Source: a virus
Reading direction: 5' to 3' (one strand)
Virus record (IMG/VR): IMGVR_UViG_3300044701_003269
Coordinates: 62,001-126,000 of that record
DNA: 64,000 nt
Shown here: piece by piece, positions 24,987 to 32,935 of the stretch
How positions within the stretch are numbered: position 1 is the first letter of the stretch
Layout of the letters: every line of letters begins with the position of its first letter
Made by a program: the position numbers and the translations under genes
The notes under the pieces: model-generated
The model's database searches: none
What the model was told of the DNA's origin: nothing
Seen by the model: the letters and a program-made list of their open reading frames with translations, nothing else

Positions 24987-25997
24987 ATGGCAACACCTTC
25001 AGGTCAGATTGCATTTTCTCAGGTAAATGCTGAGTTAGGAGTTTCTCCAACATCAACACAAGCAAATATGGGTTCTGCACCTTTTAGAGGTCTTGCAGGT
25101 GTTCCTTCTGGCCAGATTTCGATGAGCAATCTAAGAGGTAAGAGTAGTTTTAGTGCGACTGGTGGAACTGTTATTGATAGTGGAGGATTTCGAATTCACG
25201 TCTTTACATCTCCAGGATCTTTTGTAGTTTCTGGTTCAGGAACTGTAGACTATCTTGTAGTTGCTGGTGGAGGTAGTGGTGGATCTGATGGAGGGGCCGG
25301 TGGTGGTGCTGGAGGATTTAGAACTGCTACTGGATTTCCTGTAACTGCAACCACATATCCAATTACAATTGGTGGAGGTGGAACTGGAGGAACTGGAGGT
25401 ACAGGTAGTGATGGATCTGTCTCCACCTTTTCTACAGTAACTTCTACTGGTGGTGGAGGAGGTGGGTGGTATGCAATTGGAGCAGGAAATGCTGGCCGAG
25501 CAGGAGGTTCTGGTGGTGGAGGAGGTGGTGGAAGTGGCGGTGGTGGGTCCGCAGGAGCAGGAAATACTCCACCAGTATCTCCACCACAAGGAAATCCTGG
25601 AGGAGCCGGGTTTCCTGGAGGTTGTGCTGGTGGATGCCCTAATGCTGGCGGTGGTGGAGCAGGAGCAGCAGGAGCAGCAGGAGGAACTTCTCCCGGAATT
25701 CCTGGAGGAAATGGAGGTCGAGGTGGTACAGGTTTACCAATCACTTGGTTACCAGCATCTTATGGAACTCCAGGACCTGCACCCGGTAGATACTTTGCTG
25801 GTGGAGGAAGTGGAAATAGTAATAACGGAGCAAATACTCCAGGCGGTGTCGGTGGAGGGGGTAATGGTGGATTTAGAACTTCCGGTCTTGGAAGTCCAGG
25901 AACCACAAATACTGGAGGCGGCGGCGGTGGAAGTGATGTAGGAAACCCTAGTGGAAACGGTGGTTCCGGAATAGTCGCAATCAGATATCCAATCTAA
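24987..25997 (+). CDS. Glycine-rich distal adhesin, 336 aa
   Basis: It starts 3 bp after the S74 fibre, with GAGGAGG in the upstream coding end as ribosome-binding site. The N-terminal 50 residues (TPSGQIAFSQVNAELG, GQISMSNLRGKS) are a common phage fibre-tip leader. From residue 57 the glycine-rich adhesin domain follows (TGGTVIDSGGFRIHVFTSPG, VDYLVVAGGGSGG) with long GGGGG and GPAPG stretches, ending SGIVAIRYPI. The stretch LPITWLPASYGTPGPAPG is nearly identical, at DNA level too, to part of the protein at 22208. It is probably a gp38-like receptor-binding tip for the preceding fibre. Confidence 0.85.
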   Translation: MATPSGQIAFSQVNAELGVSPTSTQANMGSAPFRGLAGVPSGQISMSNLRGKSSFSATGGTVIDSGGFRIHVFTSPGSFVVSGSGTVDYLVVAGGGSGGSDGGAGGGAGGFRTATGFPVTATTYPITIGGGGTGGTGGTGSDGSVSTFSTVTSTGGGGGGWYAIGAGNAGRAGGSGGGGGGGSGGGGSAGAGNTPPVSPPQGNPGGAGFPGGCAGGCPNAGGGGAGAAGAAGGTSPGIPGGNGGRGGTGLPITWLPASYGTPGPAPGRYFAGGGSGNSNNGANTPGGVGGGGNGGFRTSGLGSPGTTNTGGGGGGSDVGNPSGNGGSGIVAIRYPI

Positions 25998-26004
25998 ATA
26001 AAAC
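25994..26004 (+). promoter_or_regulatory. Late-promoter-like box (TCTAAATAAAA)
   Basis: The box overlaps the stop of the glycine-rich gene and is only 9 bp from the ATG at 26014. The short spacing leaves doubt that it acts as a promoter for that gene. Confidence 0.35.
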
Positions 26005-26013
26005 AAAAACAAT

Positions 26014-26436
26014 ATGGCTCACTACGCAGAACTGAATGAAAACAATGAAGTAATCTACGTTGCCTATATGGATAACGAGACTATTACTGATGAAAATGAC
26101 AATGAAGTAGAAGAACTTGGTATTCAACATCTTCATACTCATCACGGTGCAGATCGTAGATGGGTAAGAACATCATACAGAGGTAACTTCCGCAATAAGT
26201 ATGCTGGTCTTGGAGATACTTATAGAGAAGATCTTGATATGTTTATTTCTCCCCAACCATTTGCATCTTGGATTTTGAATGAAACGACAGGTCAGTGGGA
26301 AGCACCTACACCTCAACCAGAACTTACTGAAGAACAACTAAATGATGAAACATACACCTATTACTATTTCTGGGATGAAGAAACTCAAAGTTGGTCCTTA
26401 AATCAAATTGAAAAACCAACAGAACAATCTGCATAA
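26014..26436 (+). CDS. MAHFAEL-family fibre-associated protein, 140 aa
   Basis: One of a family of small acidic proteins in this window (26014, 28547, 34811, and distantly 42800). Shared order: MAHYAELNENNEVIYV, a DENDNEVEELG turn, RRWVRTSYRGNFRNKYAG, GDTYREDLDMFISPQPF, SWILNETTGQWEAP, then an acidic PELTEEQ tail with WDEETQSW. Each member follows a glycine-rich adhesin gene, so it may act with that adhesin, either as an assembly chaperone or as part of the tip. The C-terminal WDEExxxW motif resembles tail-fibre assembly proteins; that comparison is tentative. Confidence 0.83.
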   Translation: MAHYAELNENNEVIYVAYMDNETITDENDNEVEELGIQHLHTHHGADRRWVRTSYRGNFRNKYAGLGDTYREDLDMFISPQPFASWILNETTGQWEAPTPQPELTEEQLNDETYTYYYFWDEETQSWSLNQIEKPTEQSA

Positions 26437-26453
26437 TTTTTGAGGGAGTTATT

Positions 26454-26798
26454 ATGTTTAACTTATTTCGTCAATTTTTCATCAAAAAACCATACACCTG
26501 TTGTATGGAACTTCATAACGCTCTTGGTTGTTATATTTCAATTCATCATCCCTCATCAGGTCCGATTGAAGGATACAACCAGTTTTTCTATGAAAATAAC
26601 TTTATAATTATAAGTAATCTAAGAGAAGAACAAAATGTTTCTGATGTTCTCTCTTCCGTTTATTCCTTTGATATGAAGAGTTCAAACATCAAAATCATTA
26701 AGGGTAAGAAAAAAGTTTATCTACCAAATAAAACATTTGTTTCTTTAGATGAGAACTCTGTGTTTGTTTATGATAAAAGTAAAATTAAAATTGTTTGA
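26454..26798 (+). CDS. Hypothetical protein, 114 aa
   Basis: It has a good ribosome-binding site (GAGGGAG). The 114-aa basic product begins with an aromatic, positively charged stretch (FNLFRQFFIKKPYTCCMEL), then alternates strands (GCYISIHHPSSG, NFIIISNLREEQ, NIKIIKGKKKVYLPN, ENSVFVYDKSKIKIV). No family recognised. AT content is higher than in the surrounding fibre genes, which suggests a separate origin. It closes the cassette before the next late promoter. Confidence 0.72.
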   Translation: MFNLFRQFFIKKPYTCCMELHNALGCYISIHHPSSGPIEGYNQFFYENNFIIISNLREEQNVSDVLSSVYSFDMKSSNIKIIKGKKKVYLPNKTFVSLDENSVFVYDKSKIKIV

Positions 26799-26806
26799 TA
26801 AATACT
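26796..26806 (+). promoter_or_regulatory. Late-promoter box (TGATAAATACT)
   Basis: A strong copy followed by TTAAAAGTAAAG. It overlaps the previous stop (TGA at 26796) and lies 32 bp before the collagen-like gene at 26839. Confidence 0.65.
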
Positions 26807-26838
26807 TTAAAAGTAAAGTAAAGTAGTTAATAACACCA

Positions 26839-27708
26839 ATGCCTTCCCTTTCTTCTTTTATAGGTTCATCATACATAGGAGCTCAAGGTGTTCAAGGCAT
26901 TCAGGGAACACAGGGAACACAGGGAATTCAAGGTCTTGATGGTGAATATGCCGCGCAAGGAATACCGGGAACTCAAGGCACTCAAGGTACTACAGGTACT
27001 ACGGGTGCTCAAGGCGATACTGGAACTCAAGGTACTGAAGGAACTCAAGGAACTCAAGGTACTGAAGGAACTCAAGGTTTAGAAGGTCCCCAAGGCATTC
27101 AAGGTACTGAAGGAACTCAAGGTACTGAAGGAACTCAAGGAACTCAAGGTTTAGAAGGTCCCCAAGGCACTGAAGGTATTCAAGGCGCTACTGGAACTCA
27201 AGGTTTAGAAGGTCTCCAAGGTACTCAAGGTATTCAAGGCCCTCAAGGAACTCAAGGTTTAGAAGGTCTCCAAGGTACTCAAGGTACTCAAGGTATTCAA
27301 GGCCCTCAAGGAACACAAGGAACACAAGGAACACAAGGAACACAAGGAACACAAGGAACACAAGGAACACAAGGAACACAAGGTATTCAAGGTACATTTG
27401 GACCATCAACAATACCTCAAAACTCACAAACATCGGCATATGCTCTTGCTATTGGTGATGTAGGAAAACATATTTCTATTACTACAGGCGGAGTTACAGT
27501 TAACTCTGGCATATTCAGTGCAGGTGATGCAGTATCCATATACAATAATTCTTCTGGCAATCAAACAATTACTCAAGGCGGATCAGTGACGATGTATCTT
27601 GTTGGAACAGCAACAACTGGTAATAGAACATTAGCACAAAGAGGTGTTGCTACTATTCTTTGTGTTGCTTCAAATACGTTTGTAATCTTCGGAGGAGGTT
27701 TAACCTGA
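26839..27708 (+). CDS. Collagen-like tail fibre, 289 aa
   Basis: After a 12-residue start (PSLSSFIGSSYIGAQG), residues 15-190 are almost unbroken Gly-X-Y triplets dominated by GTQ, GIQ, GTE and GLE. The last 100 residues form a compact beta-rich C-terminal domain (TSAYALAIGDVGKHISITTG ... NTFVIFGGGLT), the likely trimerisation or tip domain. A perfect 9-bp repeat (8 copies) lies within the triplet region. Proline is almost absent. The next gene overlaps its stop codon by one base. It is a short fibre paired with the glycine-rich protein that follows. Confidence 0.9.
   Translation: MPSLSSFIGSSYIGAQGVQGIQGTQGTQGIQGLDGEYAAQGIPGTQGTQGTTGTTGAQGDTGTQGTEGTQGTQGTEGTQGLEGPQGIQGTEGTQGTEGTQGTQGLEGPQGTEGIQGATGTQGLEGLQGTQGIQGPQGTQGLEGLQGTQGTQGIQGPQGTQGTQGTQGTQGTQGTQGTQGTQGIQGTFGPSTIPQNSQTSAYALAIGDVGKHISITTGGVTVNSGIFSAGDAVSIYNNSSGNQTITQGGSVTMYLVGTATTGNRTLAQRGVATILCVASNTFVIFGGGLT
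27310..27381 (+). repeat. Perfect 9-bp tandem repeat, 8 copies
   Basis: Eight identical GGAACACAA units encode eight Gly-Thr-Gln triplets in a row. Flanking triplets use other codons (GGTACTCAA, GGTATTCAA), so the exact identity is not required by the protein and points to recent slippage expansion. Confidence 0.95.
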
Positions 27709-28538
27709 TGTCAATACTACAAAACTTTTTTGCAAGTGCTGCAGCTGCATCTCCAGTTTCTATTGAAGTTCTTATGATGGCTGGCGGTGGTGCAGCAAAC
27801 AATACAAGTACAAGTATGGGTGATGACGGATTCCCATGGGGCGTTGGTGGCGGCGGTGGCGGGGGGGGTTTATATATCTATTCCACTACTTTAGCTCCTG
27901 GGACAAGTAGAACTGTTACTGTTGGTGGTGGTGGTGCCGTTCCAAGTCCAGCTGGATCTAACACCTCATTTACTGGTGCTTCAGATGCTATTGGTGGAGG
28001 TCGCGGTGCGGGTTCCGTCGGCACCGTCTCAACAGTAGGTTTTCCTGGTGGTTCTGGTGGCGGTAGTATAAATTCACCAGCTGGTGGAGCAGGAACTGCT
28101 GGACAAGGAAATTCTGGAGGTTCCGGAACTAGAGGACCTGCGTCTGGCACTGGCGGCGGCGGCGGCGGAAAGGGGGGAGCAGGATCCGCCGGCACCCCAA
28201 CCGTTGGCGGCACTGGTGGAGCTGGATATAATCTATCTACTTTTAGGGGAGGTAGTTCTCTAACGGTTGCTTTTGGTGGTGGCGGTTCTGCTGGGAATTA
28301 TTACGGATTGAATAGTTTTGGAATTAATGGCGATGGCACAACAAATATCAGCCAGGCAGCAAATACTGGTGGCGGTGGTCGTGGAACTGGTGCACCTGGA
28401 GCATCCGGAAGAGTTATTGTGAGATATGCCGGAACAGTTGCAAAGGCAACTGGTGGAACCATTACTACAGCAAATGTCTCTGGAACTGATTATGTAATTC
28501 ACGATTTCACTGCAACTGGAACTTTTACCGTAACTTAA
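27708..28538 (+). CDS. Glycine-rich adhesin, 276 aa
   Basis: The ATG at 27708 is chosen because it overlaps the collagen-like gene stop (TGATG) and has GGAGGAGG upstream. The N-terminus (SILQNFFASAAAASPVSIEVLMMAGGG) leads into a glycine-rich domain with several runs of five or more glycines. It ends in a second small unit (VAKATGGTITTANVSGTDYVI ... FTATGTFTVT), a truncated copy of the ATGG...HTFTSSGTF repeat seen in the 613-aa protein at 32936. It lacks the usual SGIVVIRYP end but has the related GRVIVRYAG. Probable receptor-binding tip. Confidence 0.83.
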   Translation: MSILQNFFASAAAASPVSIEVLMMAGGGAANNTSTSMGDDGFPWGVGGGGGGGGLYIYSTTLAPGTSRTVTVGGGGAVPSPAGSNTSFTGASDAIGGGRGAGSVGTVSTVGFPGGSGGGSINSPAGGAGTAGQGNSGGSGTRGPASGTGGGGGGKGGAGSAGTPTVGGTGGAGYNLSTFRGGSSLTVAFGGGGSAGNYYGLNSFGINGDGTTNISQAANTGGGGRGTGAPGASGRVIVRYAGTVAKATGGTITTANVSGTDYVIHDFTATGTFTVT

Positions 28539-28546
28539 TTAAACTT

Positions 28547-29026
28547 ATGGCACACTTCGCAGAATTAGATCCTGATAATGTAGTCACGAGAGTAATCGTT
28601 GTTTCGAATGATGACATTCTAGATGAAAATGGTAATGAGTCTGAACAAAAAGGAATTGAATTTCTGCACAATTTATTCGGACAAGATACTAAATGGATTC
28701 AAACTTCATTTAATGGAAATTTTAGATATAATTTTGCTGGAATAGGAGACACTTATGATCCAGAAAGTGATGTTTTTATTCCTGAAGGATATTCTTATAA
28801 TGAACAATATCAAAGATATTTGCCTCCTATTCCAGAACAACCACATCCTCTTTGGTGGTATGACCCAGATAGATTAAAGTGGAGGCCACCATTTCCAAAA
28901 CCATATGATACATATCAATATGAATGGGATGAATCTATTTCAAATTGGAGGCAAGTTGAAGGGTCCGAAGGTGAAAGAGCGTGGACTCTTGATATGGAGC
29001 AACCAGTATTCGAAAGAAAATATTAG
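28547..29026 (+). CDS. MAHFAEL-family fibre-associated protein, 159 aa
   Basis: A paralogue of the proteins at 26014 and 34811: MAHFAELDPDNVVTRVIVVSNDD, DENGNESEQKGIEFLHNLFG, KWIQTSFNGNFRYNFAGIGD, then a longer Pro/Trp-rich C-terminal half (HPLWWYDPDRLKWRPPFPKP, YEWDESISNWRQVE). It starts 8 bp after the glycine-rich adhesin, keeping the same gene order as in the other cassettes. The extra 20 residues lie in the C-terminal WxxW region, where specificity differences would be expected if it interacts with its own adhesin. Confidence 0.83.
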   Translation: MAHFAELDPDNVVTRVIVVSNDDILDENGNESEQKGIEFLHNLFGQDTKWIQTSFNGNFRYNFAGIGDTYDPESDVFIPEGYSYNEQYQRYLPPIPEQPHPLWWYDPDRLKWRPPFPKPYDTYQYEWDESISNWRQVEGSEGERAWTLDMEQPVFERKY

Positions 29027-29042
29027 AAAAATAATATAAAAG

Positions 29043-29071
29043 TTGACGTATTATGCTATGATAAGTTAAAT
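29043..29071 (+). promoter_or_regulatory. Possible sigma70-type promoter
   Basis: TTGACG (29043-29048), a 17-bp spacer and TTAAAT (29066-29071, 4 of 6 matches). It lies 13 bp before the oxygenase gene at 29084. GTTAAATATAC here could also be read as a poor late box. Confidence 0.4.
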
Positions 29072-29083
29072 ATACAATATATT

Positions 29084-29728
29084 ATGGAAAGAAAAATTAA
29101 TATTTTAAAAGATCCATTTCCACATTTGATTATAGAAAATTTCTATGATCAAGGGGAATTGGATCTTATTTGGGAAGAATTAAATTTTTTAAATAAACCG
29201 GGAAAACTTTATGATCCTGGCCATGATCATGGTGCGCAAAATCCAGAAACCAAAGAATTTTATACAAAATCAAAAGCAATTGAATTAGAGACCGCTTATA
29301 ACAATATTAATCTCTCAAATATTATTTCAGTTTCTCAGAAACTTTTTAATCATGGATTTTTAAATATTTTTTACGATAAATTTCCACAATATAAAAAAAT
29401 ATTATATCCAAATTATTGCAAAACTAAAGTTAGATATTATAAAAACAAAGATTATTATGCACCACATATTGACATTAGACACGATTTTTTAGCTTTTAGT
29501 TACTTTTATAAAGAACCTAAAAAGTTTTCTGGTGGGGAATTATTTTTCCCAGAATACGATGATTATGAAGTTGAATGCTCTAATAATAGTTTAATATTAC
29601 TTCCTTCATATCCAATTCATGGAGTTAAATTAGTTACTATAGATGATAATGATTATTCCTCTGGATATAGTCGATATTGTATCTCTCACTTTTTTGGCAT
29701 AGACCATAATACTTTTATTTTAAATTAA
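29084..29728 (+). CDS. 2OG-Fe(II) oxygenase, 214 aa
   Basis: A prolyl-hydroxylase-like double-stranded beta-helix enzyme. The metal triad is visible as H128-x-D130 (APHIDIRHD) and H179 (PIHGVKLV), with R197 in GYSRY placed to bind 2-oxoglutarate. The segment KKFSGGELFFPEY between them is typical of the family. The N-terminus (INILKDPFPHLIIENFYD) is the common entry strand of such phage and bacterial hydroxylases. The gene is much more AT-rich than the adhesin genes around it. It lies between two adhesin cassettes, followed by a sulfotransferase-like gene. The substrate is unknown; fibre or other proteins are candidates only. Confidence 0.85.
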   Translation: MERKINILKDPFPHLIIENFYDQGELDLIWEELNFLNKPGKLYDPGHDHGAQNPETKEFYTKSKAIELETAYNNINLSNIISVSQKLFNHGFLNIFYDKFPQYKKILYPNYCKTKVRYYKNKDYYAPHIDIRHDFLAFSYFYKEPKKFSGGELFFPEYDDYEVECSNNSLILLPSYPIHGVKLVTIDDNDYSSGYSRYCISHFFGIDHNTFILN

Positions 29729-29740
29729 TACATTTAAATC

Positions 29741-30508
29741 ATGCAAACAGCGTTAAATGCTGGTCAAATATATCATACAGCATACTGTGGTTCTACTTTA
29801 ATGGCATCATTATTGGCAGGATCTTCGACAGTTTATTGTGAACCTCCATGGACCAAGTTATTATTGCAAGACAATCAAGAAGAAATTTTGAATATTTTAG
29901 AAGAACAATTTAAAAAATATGAAGGAAAAATTGTTGTAAAATTTCAAAGTATTCTTTGCTTTGCGTCTAAAAATTTTACTGATAAAAAAATATTTTTACA
30001 TAGAAAGTTGATTCATCATCTATTTAAATATAAATCTTCATCACCCTTAAGGTACGATGATATTTTAATTTATAAGTATCAAATTCATAAAGATCATTGC
30101 CATCCAGCATTAAAACATCTTCACTTTGAAAGTGATTTAGAAAAGATACTGTTTATTTGGGCAAATAATGTTCATTGGATGTTGGAATCTAATAATGTTT
30201 TATGGATTGAATCAAATAATTTTTTTAGAAATAAACAAAAAGTTATGAGTGATGTTTGTAATCATTTAGAATTAGATATGGTTACCAACTTTGAATTATC
30301 TAACTTTTATGTGAAAAGTTTTAATCTAAATGGAAATGAACATAAAATTAACAATTTGGAAATTCCTAATTTAGGAACCTCCAAAACTTTATATCCCTCA
30401 TATGGAATCATTGAAGATGACATGTGTAAGCAATATGATGATATTAATGAATTAATAGAATGGTCACATAAAAATATGCCAACTATATCTAAAGAACTTT
30501 TACAATAA
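29741..30508 (+). CDS. Sulfotransferase-like P-loop protein, 255 aa
   Basis: Residues 10-37 (IYHTAYCGSTLMASLLAG, then CEPPW) resemble the PAPS-binding 5'-phosphosulphate loop of sulfotransferases, where a CGST-LL pattern is followed by a conserved EP. A second feature is KIVVKFQSI near residue 67. The C-terminal half is helical (KVMSDVCNHLELDM is the late helix seen before the 3'-phosphate region in such enzymes). It is very AT-rich and follows the 2OG oxygenase by 12 bp, so the two are probably co-transcribed. Alternative: another P-loop kinase-like fold. Catalysis and substrate are not shown. Confidence 0.6.
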   Translation: MQTALNAGQIYHTAYCGSTLMASLLAGSSTVYCEPPWTKLLLQDNQEEILNILEEQFKKYEGKIVVKFQSILCFASKNFTDKKIFLHRKLIHHLFKYKSSSPLRYDDILIYKYQIHKDHCHPALKHLHFESDLEKILFIWANNVHWMLESNNVLWIESNNFFRNKQKVMSDVCNHLELDMVTNFELSNFYVKSFNLNGNEHKINNLEIPNLGTSKTLYPSYGIIEDDMCKQYDDINELIEWSHKNMPTISKELLQ

Positions 30509-30523
30509 TTGCAAACTACAAAA

Positions 30524-30625
30524 GTGGCCAAAGAAATTCTTTATTATGAGTGGATTTATGATCCAGATACTGAGACTTTCACGGATCCACTAGAACCTGA
30601 ACCTGTAAGCGAAGAAACAACTTGA
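30524..30625 (+). pseudogene. Truncated remnant of a 42800-type gene
   Basis: A 33-codon frame from a GTG reads VAKEILYYEWIYDPDTETFT, then DPLEPEPVSEETT. Its end matches the C-terminus of the 72-aa protein at 42800 (WTYDPNTGTFTEP ... PVTEETT), and both are followed by the same terminator and late promoter. The N-terminal half of the homologue is missing. It is either a decayed copy left by cassette duplication or a mini-gene using GTG. Confidence 0.6.
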
Positions 30626-30631
30626 TTTTTA

Positions 30632-30655
30632 AGAGGGGTAACACCCTCTATTTTT
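30632..30655 (+). terminator. Intrinsic terminator
   Basis: Stem AGAGGG/CCCTCT with a short loop and a T-run. The same terminator recurs at 43025 with near-identical flanks. Confidence 0.8.
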
Positions 30656-30667
30656 ATATAAACTTAA

Positions 30668-30679
30668 TTGATAAATACT
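30668..30679 (+). promoter_or_regulatory. Late-promoter box (TTGATAAATACT)
   Basis: Follows the terminator at 30632 and precedes the fibre gene at 30692. Terminator and promoter together are duplicated at 43025-43072. Confidence 0.65.
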
Positions 30680-30691
30680 TATAAAAAGTAA

Positions 30692-31990
30692 ATGAATAAG
30701 ACCAGAAGATCTGCAAACCTGGTTTCTAAAAATAATATTTTTTCTAGTATTACCAACCATAGAGTTGGTATAGGAACCACAATACCACAATATCAACTTG
30801 ATGTTCTTGGTGATATTAATTTCAGCGGATCCTTAAATCAAGGTGGTAGTTCATTTGTTGCATCTAGATGGACTGCTGGAACTGGAGATGATATTTACAG
30901 ATTAAGTGGTGACGTTGGCATAGGAACCACAAATCCTCAATATAGCCTTGATGTTCTTGGAGATATTAACTTCACAGGGACCTTTAGACAAAACGGTAGT
31001 GCATTTGTTGCATCTAGATGGACTGCTGGAACTGGTGACGATATTTATAGACTTAATGGTGATGTTGGAATTGGAATATCAAATCCCCAATATAGCCTTG
31101 ATGTTCTTGGTGATATTAATTTTACAGGGACCTTTAGACAAAACGGTAGTGAATTTGTTGCATCTAGTGTTGCAACCAATTCTGTTGGTCTTGGAACTCA
31201 TACTTATGGTGACTATGTAAAAGATATTATAGGAACTGCAAATCAAATTACAGTTACTTCGGGAACTGGTGAGGGTTCTTCTCCAACACTAAGCATACCA
31301 AATCAATTTACAGCACCACAAGACGTTAGGATTACAAGAGATCTTCAAGTTGATCGTGATTTAAATGTAAATGGTAATATCACAATTGGTGGTACATCAG
31401 CTACATTATTCACCACAGAATTAAAAGTTTATGATGCTGATATTGTTCTTGGTATAAGAACTGATGAAAGTGGTAATGATATCTCAACAGATAATACAGC
31501 TAATCACGGTGGTATCGCTGTAGCATCAACAGAAGGAACACCACTTATCAGTCTTTATGATGTTGGAATAGGAGAAACAAATCCAGCCACATATAAGAAA
31601 ATTATGTGGTTTAAGTCCGGTACTTTTGCTGGACTTGGAACTGATGCTTGGTTGATTAACTACGGCGTCGGTATTGGAAGCACCCAAGTACCTGATGGAG
31701 TAAGACTTGCTGCCGGATCAGTTCAATTTACCGAGAGTGATTTATCGGTTGTCAGAAATATTAATGCAACTGGTATTGTTACTGCTACCAGTTTTAGTGG
31801 TGATGGAAGTTCTATTACTGGTATTGCTCGCGGCGGTGGTTCTGACGAAATCTTTTATGAAAACGGACAGACAGTAACCACAGACTATACAATCAGCACA
31901 TCCAAAAATGCGATGAGTGCAGGGCCCATTGGTATTGCAACAGGAATTACAGTCACTATTCCATCAGGTTCTACCTGGACCATCGTATAA
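30692..31990 (+). CDS. Modular tail fibre, 432 aa
   Basis: The N-terminus TRRSANLVSKNNIFSSI is the attachment segment shared with 23484 and 43088. Three tandem copies of a roughly 50-residue unit follow (YSLDVLGDINFTGTFRQNG, SAFVASRWTAGTGDDIYRL). Next come FTAPQDVRITRDLQVDRDLN and the recurrent module DIVLGIRTDESGND ... IAVASTEGTPL ... KKIMWFKSGT, closely matched in 43421. It ends with TSFSGDGSSITGIARGGG and a beta tip (YTISTSKNAMSAGPIGIATG). There is no S74 chaperone. It appears to be assembled by shuffling of shared blocks. Confidence 0.88.
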   Translation: MNKTRRSANLVSKNNIFSSITNHRVGIGTTIPQYQLDVLGDINFSGSLNQGGSSFVASRWTAGTGDDIYRLSGDVGIGTTNPQYSLDVLGDINFTGTFRQNGSAFVASRWTAGTGDDIYRLNGDVGIGISNPQYSLDVLGDINFTGTFRQNGSEFVASSVATNSVGLGTHTYGDYVKDIIGTANQITVTSGTGEGSSPTLSIPNQFTAPQDVRITRDLQVDRDLNVNGNITIGGTSATLFTTELKVYDADIVLGIRTDESGNDISTDNTANHGGIAVASTEGTPLISLYDVGIGETNPATYKKIMWFKSGTFAGLGTDAWLINYGVGIGSTQVPDGVRLAAGSVQFTESDLSVVRNINATGIVTATSFSGDGSSITGIARGGGSDEIFYENGQTVTTDYTISTSKNAMSAGPIGIATGITVTIPSGSTWTIV

Positions 31991-32004
31991 GGAGGTAAAA
32001 ACAA

Positions 32005-32487
32005 ATGCCCGTATCAATTAATGGAGATGGTATTGTCTCTGGAGTTACTACCTTTGTTAATACTACAACACCTTTCACTTTTGTAGGTGTTACTACTTTT
32101 GGTTCTATTGAGGCTAATGCTATTAATGCTGGTGTTGTTACTTCTACAAGTTTTGTTGGCAATGTTACTGGTAATGCCACTGGACTATCAGGAACACCAA
32201 ATCTAAATGTTGGTGTTGTTACTGCATCAAGTTTTGTTGGCAATGTTACCGGTAACGTAACAGGAAATGCAACAGGATTAAGTGGAACTCCAAATCTAAA
32301 TGTTGGTGTTGTTACTGCATCAAGTTTTGTTGGCAATGTTACTGGTAATGCCACTGGACTATCAGGAACTCCAAATCTAAATGTTGGTGTTGTTACTGCT
32401 ACTTCTTATTATGGCTCAGGGGCCAATCTTACTAATTTAAATATACCTGCAGGTTTCAATGAACTTGATGCTGCTTTGTTTAACTAA
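32005..32487 (+). CDS. Repetitive fibre-shaft protein, 160 aa
   Basis: A strong ribosome-binding site (AAGGAGGTAAAAACA) precedes the ATG. Three to four copies of GVVTASSFVGNVTGNATGLS plus GTPNLNV make up most of the protein, a pattern typical of trimeric shaft domains in cyanophage fibres. It is too short to be a complete fibre with a tip. It may be a separate distal segment joined to the preceding 432-aa fibre, or the remnant of a split fibre gene. Confidence 0.8.
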   Translation: MPVSINGDGIVSGVTTFVNTTTPFTFVGVTTFGSIEANAINAGVVTSTSFVGNVTGNATGLSGTPNLNVGVVTASSFVGNVTGNVTGNATGLSGTPNLNVGVVTASSFVGNVTGNATGLSGTPNLNVGVVTATSYYGSGANLTNLNIPAGFNELDAALFN

Positions 32488-32492
32488 ATAGA
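32482..32492 (+). promoter_or_regulatory. Late-promoter-like box (AACTAAATAGA)
   Basis: Overlaps the stop codon of the shaft gene and lies 16 bp before the ATG at 32509. A weaker match than most. Confidence 0.35.
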
Positions 32493-32508
32493 AATAAAAG
32501 ATGTAAAG

Positions 32509-32922
32509 ATGTCTCTTAGAAGAACTAAATTATTACACATTCAGTCAGTTACAGGTATTGCAACAGTTGGTATTTTTACTGTTGGAACTACCCAAACTGC
32601 TGGTGGTGTTGGTATTGCATCAACTACTTATCTGCGTGGTGTAGTGATGCATAATACAGGTCTTTCAACAGCAACTTCATCACTCTACATTTATCCAAAC
32701 AGCGTTTCATCTCCAGTAACTGGGGTTGGCCAAACAGCATACCGATTATCAAGAATTGATTTGAGATCTAATGAAACATTCTTCTTTGAGACAAATTATC
32801 CGATAGTTCTTGGGCACGGCGATAAGGTAGTTGTAGAAATTACACAACCAGCAGTTACAGTTGGTGGTGCTGGAATTGGTAGTGCTGTAAATTACCAAAT
32901 ACTTGGCGACACTGATATTTGA
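32509..32922 (+). CDS. Small virion protein, 137 aa
   Basis: This 137-aa beta-rich protein has an N-terminal HIQSVTGIATVGIFTVG, a central RGVVMHNTGLSTATSSLYIY and a C-terminal SNETFFFETNYPIVLGHGDK followed by a strand pair. The order (internal strand pair, YPIVLGHGDKVVVE edge) parallels the proteins at 18068 and 21824, which also sit between a fibre and an adhesin. Probably a capping or connecting subunit. No enzymatic motif seen. Confidence 0.78.
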   Translation: MSLRRTKLLHIQSVTGIATVGIFTVGTTQTAGGVGIASTTYLRGVVMHNTGLSTATSSLYIYPNSVSSPVTGVGQTAYRLSRIDLRSNETFFFETNYPIVLGHGDKVVVEITQPAVTVGGAGIGSAVNYQILGDTDI

Positions 32923-32935
32923 GGAGGATAGATAA

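Noticed and set aside
22717-25744. Proline-rich minus-strand frames opposite glycine-rich adhesins
   Set aside because: Glycine codons (GGN) read as proline (CCN) on the other strand, which produces long open frames by chance.
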